From Eutrigla gurnardus (taxonomy: Eukaryota > Chordata > Actinopteri > Perciformes > Triglidae), in NCBI GenBank assembly GCA_963514095.1, contig OY741271.1, forward strand, positions 23,882,119 through 23,946,118: a stretch of DNA of 64,000 nucleotides, given 5' to 3'. Positions 33,319 to 46,542 of the stretch are shown here, piece after piece. How positions within the stretch are numbered: position 1 is the first letter of the stretch; each line of letters opens with the position of its first letter. The position numbers were made by a program, and so were the translations under genes. Under the pieces are notes generated by a model. The model did not search any database and was not told the DNA's origin. It saw only the letters and a list, made by a program, of their open reading frames with translations.

Positions 33319-36300
33319 GAGGAGCATGGAGAGCCGAAGTCCCAGCCCTTCCAGGGATCATCAGAAAAGATTTATATGTTAGTCAACGGCAAGAGACAAG
33401 TCATTTTTTGGTCTTGTTTGAATTGTGCCATGACTTACAAATATGATGATTGCCAATTTTAAAAGATCATTTTGCATGAGTTTGAACTGCATCTCGTCTT
33501 GCACAATGTACGTCAACATGGCCATTCCCTTGGAAAGACTGCACAGTCTCTCGTGGAAGCTACAATGCCTGTATGGGTCTTACTTGTCCTTTTGCTTCCC
33601 GGCTAAATTAGACAAGCCAAAGTTGCAGCCATGTTGCTGTTGGTGAGGTTCATTGTTCAAGAGGAGAGATGTAGTTCACAAACGACAAAACTAATAACTG
33701 GTACTAGAACAAACTGTGACTTTCTTGACGTGCAAAATTGACAAACATCATATATGAAATTCATTGAACAATTCAAACGGGATACAAAAACTGACGTACA
33801 TATTTCTTTTTACAAAATAAGGTCCCATGATGGAAACCGGATGAGGGTGGACTTCACCTCTCTGTTATTAAGTGGTGAACATTATTAAACATTATGAAAT
33901 GACAACAAACGTTCTGTCACATGCGCAGGATGTTTCCTATGGATATTTCTAAATGTTACTAGCCTGGGTGAGGTGTTGAGGTTTGTAGCCTGAGGCATGA
34001 AGCAGCATTCTGAGTGGTATTATCACTGTATTACCATAGCATTATTATCCTTCCATTGCAGCAGAAATTGCACATGTACCTAAAGGGTTTGTTACTGAGA
34101 ATCTACTGTAGTCAGCAGTCTGTGCTGCATTATATTATAATGACCAGATTTTCTTCTACCTTTCTATGGTTGTTGATGACTCAGATAATAACTGAAATAC
34201 AGGCACACTATCTTTAAAGATGCTGTCATTTTTAATTTTATAATATAGTATCAAATGTCAACAAGAAAGCAACTTGGCCATATCAATTTTAAAAAAGTGA
34301 TGCTATTTCAATGATGTTTTAAGTTGTTTTTTAATAAAGAAGGTATTGAAGGCTTAAGAATATAGTAATATTTACTATTTGTCACAAGACAGACACACAA
34401 TGCGATCCAAAGGGACTTTATTGACATACCTTCCATGGAGATTGACTTCTGTTTTTTAAAAAGGAGTTTTTTTAGACATTTGGGGCCAGTATCACTTGTT
34501 GCATATTTACTAATGCAGCAGACACAGAGCAATATTAGCATTCGTTTCAAGTCGTCTTTCTGGCCTCCTTACGATCTAATATTAATTCTTCTTGTTGCAA
34601 TGTGGCTCTCCACCAACTCCTGAGAGGAATATCTGTCTCTTTAGCTGCTAAATACTATGTTCATCAGATAGTTGCTAACTGTGTCTGTTTTTAGCTGACA
34701 ACAGCTGCTTTCAGCTGCTAGAAAGGGGCATGATGAGAGTAGAGAGTGAAGCTAAACATTAAAATTGTTAATTTTTTTTTAATTCATAAATTCCTTACAG
34801 GCTGTTAAAAGTCAGCCCCCCCCCTGCCATTACACAGCTGACCATGATTAAATCTCCTTTCAAGGATACCCTTCACGTGAATTCACTGCGGACCCACTCC
34901 CATCGCGGTGAGTTGCCTTTGCATATCAAGGTTCACATGGTAATGACTCCGCAACACCCTATAGAATGCAAACATAACACATCTGACAGGACGGCCGCGG
35001 CTGAAGTGAATTTATGTCGGTATTGGAGAGCTTCCCTGCATTCAGAGTAGAGCAGGTCAGTCTGAGAGAGGAAATGGAAACACTCTCCCAGGACTGTTCA
35101 AATCACTAGAGAGAAGTCCTGTAATATTCGGCCTCCACCTGACTTGATAAGGAACTGCCACAGCCCCCTGAAAGATATATATATATATATATATATATAT
35201 GCCTGGTCCAGCAAAGAGCTTGTGTGCTTAACCTTTGTAAGGATCAGTGTCGAAAAATAACAATCACTAGCCAGGTTTTAGACTATACTAACTCAACGTA
35301 ACTTAAAGTCATTTTTTTGATCATATTCACTGAAGCCGACACATAAATCATCCGGTTTTAGAAAAAAAAGAAGCGTGCCTTTACATGCAGTAGATCCTGT
35401 TGTTAGTTTTTCAGAAAATCGACAGCGCCCGGATCATCCTGTCCAATCAGCACGCAGGGCTGTGTTCGTGCACACACAGAGCCCCTCCCCCCTCGGCTCG
35501 TACCACTATCACAGGGGGGAGGCGGAGGGAAGTAGCAACAAGCTTCCTATTCCTCGTTAAAAACCGAAACGAGGAGGTCCAAAACAACCAAGGAAAAGAA
35601 AACACCGGTGGAAAAGAAGGGAAAAAAGAAAGATGGCGACGGGGCCTATGATCTAAGGGATTTCAAAGGGCACAGAGTCGAGGAGAAGGAGCTCGGTGGT
35701 CGTGGGGGAGGAGCGTGAGAGTTCCGACTGGGACTTTAATTTACTTAAGTCGGTTACAAATTGCAACTTCATAGCTAAATAACGCCAAATCCTCGACACT
35801 GCACCTTTAAATAAAATATCTGATTACTTCTTCCACCACTTACCATTCCCTTCCTAATGTATCGTTGTATGAGATGTAGTGTTTACATCCCCTCTGTCAT
35901 CACTGGAAACCATCATGAGAAGAGCTCACATTTCTATGAAACGAGAGTATTTTGAAAGTATAATGCCATTTCTGTCCCTTCTTAATAGAAGCATAAGATG
36001 CTCCTCCATCCCATGATGCTCTCATTCCTGCACCTCTTGCGTATCTTATTTAACCTCCTTCCCATCCTTTCTAGAGTTAATGCACACTTCCAGGTCTGCC
36101 TTGCTGATGCATGGGAGGATTTCAGGGGGCTGTAATAAATCTCCTCTGGCAAGTACCTGAGTGGATTTTGATTTTTATTCTCGAAGCACCAGGCTCCGGG
36201 GAACACAGTCCTCCAGCCTGAGCTCAGTTCCCTTTGAACTCGACTTAGATTTTCTCGCTGGGCCACAAGCCATAAGCAGATCTGATGTGTTGTGAGACCC

Positions 36301-38457
36301 AAGAGGACAGGAGACTCCTGATGTATTGTCCATTGGAAGGAGGATTTTTTTAAGACACCTCAAATATTGCATCCCCAGCAAATTGCCTCCGTGTATCAAG
36401 TGTTAATGTATTCTTTTTGGGAGCCTTCGAAAAGGGCTAAGATCTGGTCATCATCAATTCTGAGATGTAACATTTGTAATGATCCGTGGCAGTTTTTATT
36501 GGTGCTGCCATTCAAAGAAAGAGTCTTAGACTCTCGAGGATCTCTTAGTTGCTAAATAAACGTATTTTCCTGGCAAGAAGATGTTTCATTGAATCAGTTG
36601 AGTGCAGCTTTATAAATGGAAGGCGGCCACTGATAAATCATTTAACTAATGATCCAAGTCTGTGTTTCCCTTTTTTTTCCTGGAGACCCACTTTTAAACA
36701 ATAACAAGGCATCGCGACCCAATTCACAAAAAGTACTTATCTATAAATTATAAGAAGGCTTTACACGTGAATGAACATTTCCAAACATTCTAACTGACAT
36801 TTCTGCATCACGTTGTATTATTTGGAATCAGATAAAGCACAACTTAATTTTATATACGTGTTATTGTTATACAGTATCAGTAATGCAGCTTTAAGTTGTG
36901 TCAAATCTGGCAAGTGATGCTATATTTATGTCCAAATCAAGCACATTTTTTTTATTTGTATAGTACTGAAAGGGGGCTCGGTGTAACAGTGTCTGTGAAT
37001 CAGGGTTAGGGGCTTTACTTTCAATACCACATGGCACAAAACACAAACAAGGCTGTATATACAAGCACACTGTAAGTAAAAATAATTTTGTGGTAAAAAG
37101 ATATAACGCGGCTGATTTATGGATGCATTTTAAGTAGGTGAGGTAGGACCAACCAGATCTTTTCTCTCCTTTTAAAAGCACCCTGTGACATGGCACTCTG
37201 ACATTTTCACAATGAAGAGGGCGATAAGGGCCGAATGACTCACAAAAGCTTCCCCAAGTGTATATTAAGGCTTCTGTGTGTCATTGTCAGGTAAGGGATT
37301 ACATTCGGTGAGAATCTTAACTTTAACCAGAGCAGAAAATCGTGCTTCTGTTCCTCGGAACACCATCACCTATGTATTTTCTACACAAGACATTTTAAAT
37401 TAACTTGAAGGGCAACATACAAAATAATAATAAAAAAAAAAGACAAACTGTGTGGGAAGTTACACATCATGTATTCTTTTTAGTTAAATCAAAGTTCAAG
37501 AGGGGATCACTGACCATTTTGTGAGGGATTTATAATAGTATAGTTTAGACAACAGAAACAATGTGAAGCTGGGGCTGTCAGTTTGGAGTCGAGACCTAGA
37601 AAGAGTGTCAAGGAAAACATCCTGAGATGATCAAAGATCAGCAGACTCGGTTTTTGTAAAAACAACATTTCAGAATAGATGTAGCAAACCCTGCAGTGGC
37701 AATTCTTCCAAGCAAGAAAATTTTGATCTGAAACTAGAAACAGGTATACATTTCTGACCAAGTGGTGAAAAAGATAAAAAAATAAAATAATCATTAGTAG
37801 TGAAACACTGCACTACATTATTTATTCCTGATGGCTCGAGGCAGTGTTAAATACTGTATACGTTTGACTCACACATGCACAGGTCAAGACATTTTAGCAG
37901 CACATTTTCCGGCGTAATGGCCCCACATTTCCCCTCATCATCGTCACATTTTAAGCTGCTTTGCTCTCTCATTTCACGCACTTTCTGTCAGCCAGTTGGG
38001 CAGGAATTACCGAGAACTTGCTCATTTTCTTTGACACATCTTTGCATAAATTATGTTCTGTTGACCAAGTCCAGGAGACCAACTCTAAAACACACATATA
38101 AGATGGGAAATGGTATTTCTGCAATATACAACATTCATTTATTAATAAAGCAGCAAACATCTTTTTGCGATGTAAAGATATAGGTTTATTTAACTACTTG
38201 ATATACTGTCTGGTATGTGGGAGAAAAAAATATATATTTTCTTTTAATACAGAACTGTATTCATTTTTTTGGTATTTTCTTCAGTCTTTATTTATCGTTA
38301 AAAATATTGGATAACATGATCTATTTTGGCCCGGGTTTTTTAAATGAGACCATGTCAGGTGTTTAGAGGAGAAAGGTCTCTTATAAAGAGGTCACAAGCT
38401 GAAAAACAACAGCTAACAATGCATTGCATAAAGCTATCATATCTATGCAAACCTTCA
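33319..38457. other. Intron 1 DNA with an (AT)n tract
   Basis: (AT)n at 35175-35200. A degraded element with GACCCACTTTTAAACAA and ATCGCGACCCAATTCAC near 36686-36730 may be a repeat remnant but its ends were not found. No gene recognised. Confidence 0.45.
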
Positions 38458-38560
38458 TCTGTAGAGTAGCCAGTAACTGCAGATGTCAGATAAATATAGT
38501 AGTAAAAAGTACAATATTTCAGAAAATGCAAGTACCTCAAAATTGTAGTTTTTTTAATTC
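38458..38560 (-). repeat. Dispersed repeat family B, fragment (minus)
   Basis: AAAAAGTACAATATTTCAGA followed by GCAAGTACCTCAAAATTGTA matches the reversed 5' part of the repeat at 22194. Confidence 0.55.
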
Positions 38561-39019
38561 ACTTGCACCACTGCTGTGTGCCCTGTACACAGGATTGTAG
38601 TGATTCTAGCCACACATGAGCTAAATGTTTTCTCGCTTGCTCCATTCAAGACTGTTATAGTGTAGCTTTTTCTCTGTTTGGCCCCTAATCGTCTTCATCC
38701 ACTTATGTTAGTCGGCTACAGATGCTCGGGTAACTGTTCCAGAAGGAATACCTTTATCCAGCTCCCCACAGGTGAACTCTGTCCTTCCGGCATGTTTTGA
38801 AGTAAATCTTGCGTTCCTTTTTGCCCCTTAGTTAGGTGACTGTTTGTTTTGCCCACGCAGACGTTAACATCCTGTATCTCAAGTTATCCTTGGTTGCCCA
38901 GTTTCCTCAGGCATGCAAACCACCAGGGCGGCATGGCAGAGTGCAACAGTTTTTCAGCTATTTTACATTTTATTTATTATAGCGAGCGTTTTCTTTTCTG
39001 TGGAAACAAGCATGGAAAA

Positions 39020-39200
39020 TGCAGGTGACAACCTCAGGTTCTGAATAGTTATTCCATTGCAGGAGTGCCTTAAGCCTGCATTATGTCTAACAGTATAGAG
39101 GTCTATCGGAAAATGACTTCACGTGATTTATTACCTCAGTAAATATTGTAAACGTGAGTTAATGGTCTCTCCAGTACAGCATGATGTCTGGAGGTTGTCT
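39020..39200 (+). repeat. Dispersed repeat family A, copy 3 (partial)
   Basis: It shares TTACCTCAGTAAATATTGTA, ATGGTCTCTCCAGTACAGCA and a CCTTAAGCCTGCATT block with the copies at 15801 and 42620. Confidence 0.6.
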
Positions 39201-39658
39201 ATGTTTCCTCTTACAACTGAACCCTTTCACAGTGTGTTTTCAGTTCCTAAAATTTAACTGTAACATTTTGGTAAGTCCGCTTCTTATACACAGTCTATTG
39301 TAATAGGCACCGTGGTGACCTTTTTCTCTGCAAAACAAGCCAAAACAAAGAACACATTATTTCTGCTGACTATGGTGGGTCCTATAGAAGCCTCTAATAC
39401 CGCTGCACAATATTTGGGAGCACTACTTCTAGCCAGGGGACTTAAAAGACACAGGGCGAGAAAAAAACACAAAATAAAACAACTTCAGTAGTATTTATGT
39501 CACTGGAATAAAAGTAATTAATTGCACTATATGAACACAATTATCGCACTATTATAATTATAAATGTAATCATCATCCATTTAATTATTCAGTACAAGAG
39601 CAAGAATACAAGTTCCTGTATTTATTTATTTATTTCGGGCATGTTAGTTAAATCATCA

Positions 39659-40480
39659 TCGTCACATTTACATTTACATTTAGGTCATTTAGCAGACGCT
39701 TTTGTCCAAAGCGACTTACAATAAGTACATTTGTCAAAAGAAGGAAACAAAGAAACCACAACGTATCATTGCCGATAAAGTAAGATGTTCTCATCTGAGT
39801 AAAGTAGTACTTCAAGAGCAACAGTGCTATGATCAGAGTGCTATAGGTAAGGGTGTTTTTTTCTTTGGGCAGCCTTTCAATGCTTGTTGAAGTTAAGTGT
39901 GCGATGGTAAAGGTTAAGTCTGGTGGTTCTTGCTTTGTGCCGTCGTGCTTGTAGCGCTGGGGCAACAGGTCGACTGGTGAATCCAGGAAGAGTCCTTGAG
40001 AATGTGTTTAGCTCTGCAAAAGAAGAGATGTCCTCCAAGGATGGCCGATTGCTGCCGATGATTTTCTGTGCGGTGTCGATGGCCTTCTGAAGAGCTCTTC
40101 TGTCTGCTGCTGAGATGTAGTACGCCAGCACACTCTCAATGAAGGCGTGGTAGAAGTTTTTCTAGGGCACTCCCAGGAACTGTAGTACTGTGCCTTCTTA
40201 ACCACGGCATGGGCTCTCCTGTATATGAAAGTAGGCACCCTTTGCATACACTCGATGTAGAGTGGAGCAGGGTCCAATCTGTGCTTCCATGTCGATAATG
40301 AGTTTCTTTGTTTTTCTGTTTGCGGATCAACACACTCAATTTCTGAACCTCATCTTTGTAGGTCAATTTGTCCCCTCCTGAAATGAGTCCGACCACAATG
40401 TCATCTGCAGATTTGATGATGTTGTTGATGGGGGTGCGTTGGAGTGCAGTCACAGGCGTAGCTGCAGAAAGCATGGCTCT
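39659..40480 (-). pseudogene. 3' part of a non-LTR retrotransposon (LINE), reverse-transcriptase fragment plus 3' tail
   Basis: Reading the minus strand from 40480, three frames in turn give SADDIVVGLISGGD (the polymerase motif normally F/YADD), then DEVQKLSV, DPAPLYIECMQRVPTFIY, and AYYISAADRRALQKAIDTAQ with IIGSNRPSLEDI. This is the C-terminal half of a fish LINE polyprotein of L2/CR1/Rex type. Frame changes near 40290 and 40130 break it, and the N-terminal endonuclease is missing. The tail ends with GTCGCTTTGGACAAAAGCGT, CTGCTAAATGACC and short TAAATG repeats, the usual 3' end of such elements. It is 5'-truncated, as is typical for target-primed insertion. Confidence 0.85.
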
Positions 40481-42619
40481 ATAGGTTCACATGCTTTCTC
40501 CAGATACAGTACAGTCGTGTACAAATTATGCTGAATTAGTCGCTCGACTAAATAACCAGATTGCAGAAGTACTGGGGGAAGACGACAGTAATGATTCAAG
40601 GACTGTGGCAGCAATGCAAGACACTGGCCTCTATTACCTGGACCACATGGATTCATGGCTCTGGAGTGCCTTGCTTCAAGCCCCAGAGCCATGACATCAC
40701 CATAAATACTCCCACTTTCATCTCATGTTTGCCTTCGATTATTTCTTGCTGTCAGCTACAGGAGACCCACCTGAAGTCCTTTGCCTGTATAATAAGGAAG
40801 CTTGGCGGCTGCCACCGGTTATATCCACATCTTAGAGTCATATCAAATAATGCTTTCTTGGTATACTTCCAATGGCGGGAGAGAACTCAAACTCAGACCA
40901 TTTTCCCCCACCTAGACACACCACTCAATACTGCAATAGAGCCTATAGACCAGCCAAGGTTGTATATATTTTTCCAACACGTTGGCTAAATATAATTTTC
41001 TTGTCTAAACATACACACAGCCTAACCGTTTACCAGGGAAACAGATTTACTCGGAACACTTTGCTACAATGGATCTCAATAATACATCTGTGCATCGCTG
41101 CAGCAAGGTGAGTTATTTCAACCAGTCAGCAAAGACAACATTTTCAGGGGATGTTATTGTTGCTCATTAGTGCTAATTTTCAGTCACAGCAGTATGCAGC
41201 TGTTTCCTGTGCTCTAATAGTTCTGATGAAGCCGTGAGCGGCTCCACGTGTATGGTGGAGTATTTAGCAGCTACAGAGCAAAAATGTTTGCCCACAGGAG
41301 TTGGTGAAGACCAAAACAGAGCTCAAAAGGAAAGTGAAAAGATGGCCCAAAATGAGACCCCAAATGAATGCTAAGGCTGTTCTGTATATACTAGATATAT
41401 AAATAGGCAAATAGTTAATATGCAGGATTTCTGCTCCTCCAAAAGTGGCCATGAGAATAATGCTTAAAGTAGTCTGAGATTGAAAAGTGGAATTTTAATT
41501 ATTTTTGCTGTAATTGGTCAGATTGAAGGCTACAGTGGGTTGTGAGGGTCAACTGGACTTAGCAAAGTTAAATATGGCCTTTAATTAGTGTGCTCCAAAC
41601 TCAAAGTCAAAATGCTCATGTTTAATTAAAATTAGGGCTGTTTAAGTTGGCAATGCTGACTGTTAAAAACATCCTTTACATCTCTCAATACAAGATAAAA
41701 CATGCTTAGGACAGCGTCCCCCCTCCCCCCCAGCTCATACATATTGTGCTCGGCTACATACAGAACTGCCATTTGTTTGGCTAACAATCATCAGCAGTCT
41801 ACCTTTAGCTGAGGCATCACCATCTCTCGGCTTACACCCATCAATGCCCCATCAAGAGCCTGTCCAGCGGCTGTCAGCCGATTGTCATGCTGTTCGCTTC
41901 TTATAACCCAATCTGTCATGCATTGTTAATGTGTAAGGGGCATCGTTGTGTATGCTGTTTGCAGCGGCTACATCACAGGAAGCTGAGTGATGTGATTCGA
42001 CTACAGGATTATGGGCACATCTGTTTCTTTGATATTAGAATTTTTTTTGGGGGGGGGGAGGGTGGAGGGGGAGGGGGGGGGGGGGGTTCAGCTTACAATA
42101 CAAACGCTTGATTTGATTTTAATTGTTAAAGAAACGAAAGGACGGCGCAGTAAGTCAAAATCGCATTAAGCTACTTAGCAGGATGTGCTGCGTGCTGATG
42201 CGGCTGGCGATGAAATACATAAAGTGATCCGGTGTCAGTATTATACACATAAAAAAGGATCGACATGGAGTTGATCTTATGATGACAACAGTCATCACTT
42301 ATCACTCATCACTCATTCCACAGCACACAGATCTAAAATATATGTTGAAACACTGCAAAATGCAACTGAAATAATGCATGAAATCATATACGAATGTAAG
42401 AAGAAGTGGACGTAGTCACCGTTGCTGCATCCACTGGTTTGTGGACTATATTTTTAAGCCTCGAGTTCAGCATCGCCATCTTGGTTTTCGGCATACAACC
42501 AAACATTCAAAGACATTTTTAGATGACTACAATGTAACAATTAACTATGATGAAATGTAACTATGATGAATTGAAGAAGCACTGTGAAAGGGTTAAAGTT
42601 CACCCAGACGGGACAATAC
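40481..42619. other. Intron 1 DNA with a G-rich tract
   Basis: A poly-G/A-G tract lies at about 42048-42088. Inverted copies of ATGGCTCTGG lie near 40654 and 40682. Overlapping frames at 40490-41110 show no domain. Confidence 0.45.
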
Positions 42620-42890
42620 CTTGTCCCTAAAGCATATCCTGTTTATCTATTTTACTCTAAATGGGACTAAATGAACGTCATGTTGTATTGAAGAAAACGT
42701 GAAACTAGTGATTAAGACCATAAATTCATGTTTACAATATTTACTGAGATAATAAAACAAGTGAGAAGTAGGGTAGTTTTCTCGTTCCTCCTGCTGTCCA
42801 TTTGAAAGAATGCAAGTTTAAGGCGTTTCCGCCTTGGTTTTACATTTCAGAACTGGAGGTTGTTGTCTGCATGAAACCTTCAATATTGTC
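42620..42890 (-). repeat. Dispersed repeat family A, copy 4 (minus)
   Basis: The reverse complement carries CTTGCATTCTTTCAAATGG, CTCAGTAAATATTGTAAACA, CATTTAGAGTAAAATAGATA and ATGCTTTAGGG in family order. Confidence 0.7.
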
Positions 42891-44269
42891 TTCAAATTAC
42901 ACATCAAAACACATTGTTTGTTAGAAGTGTTTCCTGACCTGATCGAACACCACCCTCCAAAATCCGCTTTATCATCTGTGGGCAACTTAGTTTAGGGAAA
43001 GCTTGTGGTTTGGATTAAAATAAGTACTGGAAATCCTGGTTTGGGTAATAATGACTACTTTGTTGGAAATGAAAAAGAAGAAAGTGAAAGTCTGATATTT
43101 AGTCTGACATCCATGCAACTCCACCTGTTCCCTGTGTGGACTTTGTTGCTCCATAAAGTCACCTGACTCCCCCTTTCCTCACATCATTTATTACGATTAT
43201 GATTATTATGGATTCTCTTTGTCAATTAATATTATGTTGCTTTGGTAGACTTGCGGTAAAGATCTTCTTGGGAAATCAGTCTGGAAAACTGCACCGGTGT
43301 TCTGATTACTCGCGACATCAAATATGAATCAGGGACAAGCCAAGATATTGCACTCTCTAGTTTTTAAACATTCTGCAGGAGTATTTTTCGAAAGCAAATG
43401 CATAATGCATTAGCTACCATGTAAGAGCAAAGAAACCCTCTCAGCTGATCTGTGCTGTTCATGTTACCCATCCCTTTCTAGGACCGCAATTTTGAACGCT
43501 TGCTCAACTCACAGCATTGCATACATGTGTCGAGCGCTCCGAATGCAATTAATTTCTATCCATTTTGTCAGTGTTGCGCGTCCAATTGATTTCAAGGTGA
43601 GACGCATCCTCTGCGGACCTCAGCCTGTTGAGGATCTGATGCTATAGTCTAGATGGAGGGAAGACTTGGGGGTTTCACTTTCTTCCCCCACCCCTCCTTC
43701 TCTCTCCCTCTCTCCCTCCCTATCTCTGTTGAAGATTGTACTGATTGTGCTGCAATATGTCGCATGACCATGGTCAGGACTGCAGGCTGAGGCGCAATTT
43801 CTCCCATCCTTATTAAATCAGCGGTGTGTGCCTCTTGAAGCAGTGCGTGGATGTACATGTGTTCATCACAGCAGCTTACCGCAAGCTCTCATTGACACAG
43901 AACAAAGCAAAGGCTTGCATGTGTTGCTCATCAAAAAAAACACTCTCTTTTGATCCCTCTTGATTCATTTGCCTAATGTCATTCTATGTAGAAATAAAAC
44001 AACTCTTGTGTAATGTTTTATCTGGACATCTATTCAAAGAAAAGCTTTGATATTCATGAGAACACCACTCATGTTTATTCATGCCCCTAAACTTATGCAT
44101 GTTTCCTTTCTTTTGCTGCATTGCCCGTGTTTTAGGGAGCAGACAAACATTTTTCCTTGCCGGGTCCCTCCCGTTGCTTTTTCCCCTCCGCTGCGTGTTC
44201 TCCTGCAACAGAAGTTCAAGTGGCTTGCGGTTGTTTAAGCACAACGAGATTGAAGTGAGAAGCTATTGA
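42891..44269. other. Intron 1 DNA, nothing recognised
   Basis: Short chance frames only. A CT-rich stretch lies near 43680-43725. Confidence 0.45.
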
Positions 44270-44329
44270 GCTTGTTTGACTGTTGGCTGGGCTGGGTGGA
44301 GGGATCTGCCCCTAGACATTTGCACTACA

Positions 44330-44561
44330 GTATCCTGCTGACTTGCTCGCTTGCTCACACTGCCATAGAAACTGGGTTTCTGAGCGCAGTGGAGGCTCAT
44401 TCTGTTCAGGAGCGAGCAAGGAAGAGGATCGGGAGGAGAGAGTGAGGGGGGAGAGGGAGGAGAAAAAAAAGAGAGAGACAGAGAAAAAAGGAAACAGAGG
44501 GTAGATAAGAGAGAGAAAGAGAGAGAGTGAGGGATCAAGAGAGGAAAAGTGAGAGACACTG
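44330..44561 (+). other. Candidate alternative 5' leader exon of the synaptotagmin gene
   Basis: A purine-rich (GA-rich) stretch typical of vertebrate 5' untranslated leaders ends in CTG followed by a consensus donor GTGAGT at 44562. It carries no protein frame. If transcribed and spliced to exon 2 it would give the soluble form discussed in the findings. The left boundary is arbitrary and the call rests only on composition and a donor motif. Confidence 0.2.
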
Positions 44562-46509
44562 GTGAGTACATAGCTGTCACAGCAGATTGAATCAGTGTTT
44601 CAAATCTGATGCTTTGAGCGTCTTTTCTTCCTGCTTTGTTCGTTTCGGACGATTGATTTCCCCGGTTTGGTTTCACTGCTGTGCTGAGGTGCTGCGAGGC
44701 AGGTTGCAGGTTGCTAGTTTGTTGGGGGATGTGAGAGGCTGAGACGCACGGTGCTTCGCTCTCAGCTGCACAAGACAGATGCAGAGCAGAGCAGCGGCGG
44801 CTTCTTATTTATTACTCAATGATGTGTTGATGTCACTGTTGTAACCTCTATACTGGTAATCTTTGTCTAATATTTACTTTTGAATAATACATGCTGAGAT
44901 AAAACTACTCTTTTTTTTTTTTTTTTTTGCCAAGACTATATCATACTCTTCTCTATCATTTATGAAGCAGCATGTTAATATTTGATAAGAGCGGATGTCT
45001 GCAGCTGCACTCTCCGCCTCTATCTCACACACCTCTGCCCATTATGCTGCTGTATGAACCCGGGTGATAATTGGCAAGATATTGATTTATCCTTTCCGCA
45101 GCTTTTTATTGAATTATTGAAAGACTCATCTTGTGCTTTTTTGTTCAAAAGTACACCTGCATGGCAGAGGAGAAGGGACTCACTCAGCAGCAAAATGTTA
45201 AGTCAGGTCACTGTTTTGTGCATGTTTTTCTATTTGCGTCTCTGTCTGCTTCTGTTTGCACATGCTTATGTCACTTTTCTCCTCCTCCTCCTCCTCCTCG
45301 CTCTTGCTGGGTTTGATCAACGTGCATTATGACACTTTGATAAAGCTCCAGAGCTGTGGGGCTAATAGAGGCGGAGAGACAGAGCAGGATACCCTGTGCT
45401 TCATGTCAGCCTCAGTGCAAAGGAAATTGTGTTATTCCTACCATCGTCTGCCACACATCCACCGAGGATTTCAAGTACTTTGAATGTGTTAATGAGCAAA
45501 GATTCCTGCCCAGGAAATGCTGTTGGAATCACAGCCTACAAAAAAAAAAAATGCACAACCTGTTAATCCAGTCAGTGTTTATGTTTATCTCTGCGGTTCA
45601 CTTGGATCCCCTGCCTCCCATCACCTGTTCCCACAGTGCAGTCATATTTTTTCCCTCCCCCCCACTCCGCTAGCAGCAGCTTTGGGAGAAGGCTGAATTA
45701 AACAAATCCAGCCAGCCTTATCAGTTTTCTGCTGGCTCCTGCCATGGCTGGACCCCGGTGGCCCTTCCTGGCAAGCTGTGTGTGTACTGTGTGTGCGTGT
45801 GGACGTGCCTGGTGGCTCTGCCCTGGATGTGTTACAAAGCACATGTGGCCGATCGCATGCATGCGTGCGAGCGTGTGTGTGTGTGTGTGTGTGTGTGAGA
45901 GCAGCATTGACATGATTGTGTGTGATCAGCGTAGCCGCAGGGGCTCTTTTGCTGTTCTTTGTGAGAGGATTGGGGGATTCTGGCATTTGTTATCTTCCCT
46001 CTCTCCTGTGACATGTTTTACGACTTCTTGTTAAAATGTCACTCAGTGAGGCTGGACTGTAAAATGTCCCTGCGCAGGAGCGCGGTGTGTGAACAATTGT
46101 ACACAGCGGTGTGATAAACCCATAAAGCACACAGCTGGGAATGCATGGATGCAGGGTGGGTTGAGATAATGCTGAGCTCACTGACGGGCCCCTACGGGCT
46201 CAATTTGTTTCAATACGATATAAAAACCGGCCCGAATTTTGACAGCCCTGTTGCCTGGATCAATACGGCGGGGTTGTCCGTGAGAGGAAACAATATTGCT
46301 CTTGTAAACGAGAGGATGTGCTCTACCGACAATGATTGCACTTGTTAAGTGGAGGCACAAGATGCTAATGTTCGATGAAGCACATGAGAGGACAATCCTG
46401 TTCAGACGGTGGCCAAATGTTGCATCTTTGAATTGTGAGAGAGAGAGAGAGAGTGAGAGTGAGAGAGAAAGGGAGAGAGAGCGCATAGATGCCACGTGGC
46501 ACCTTAGAA

Positions 46510-46542
<33 letters not shown>

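Noticed and set aside
33113..33462. RERERE-rich frames
   Set aside because: (GA)n microsatellite translation.
36680..37060. Possible degraded transposon with GACCCACTTTT and ATCGCGACCCAATTC
   Set aside because: No matching ends or target duplication could be found.
44263..44676. 137-codon minus-strand frame rich in Ser/Leu/Pro
   Set aside because: Antisense of a purine-rich tract; low complexity, no domain.
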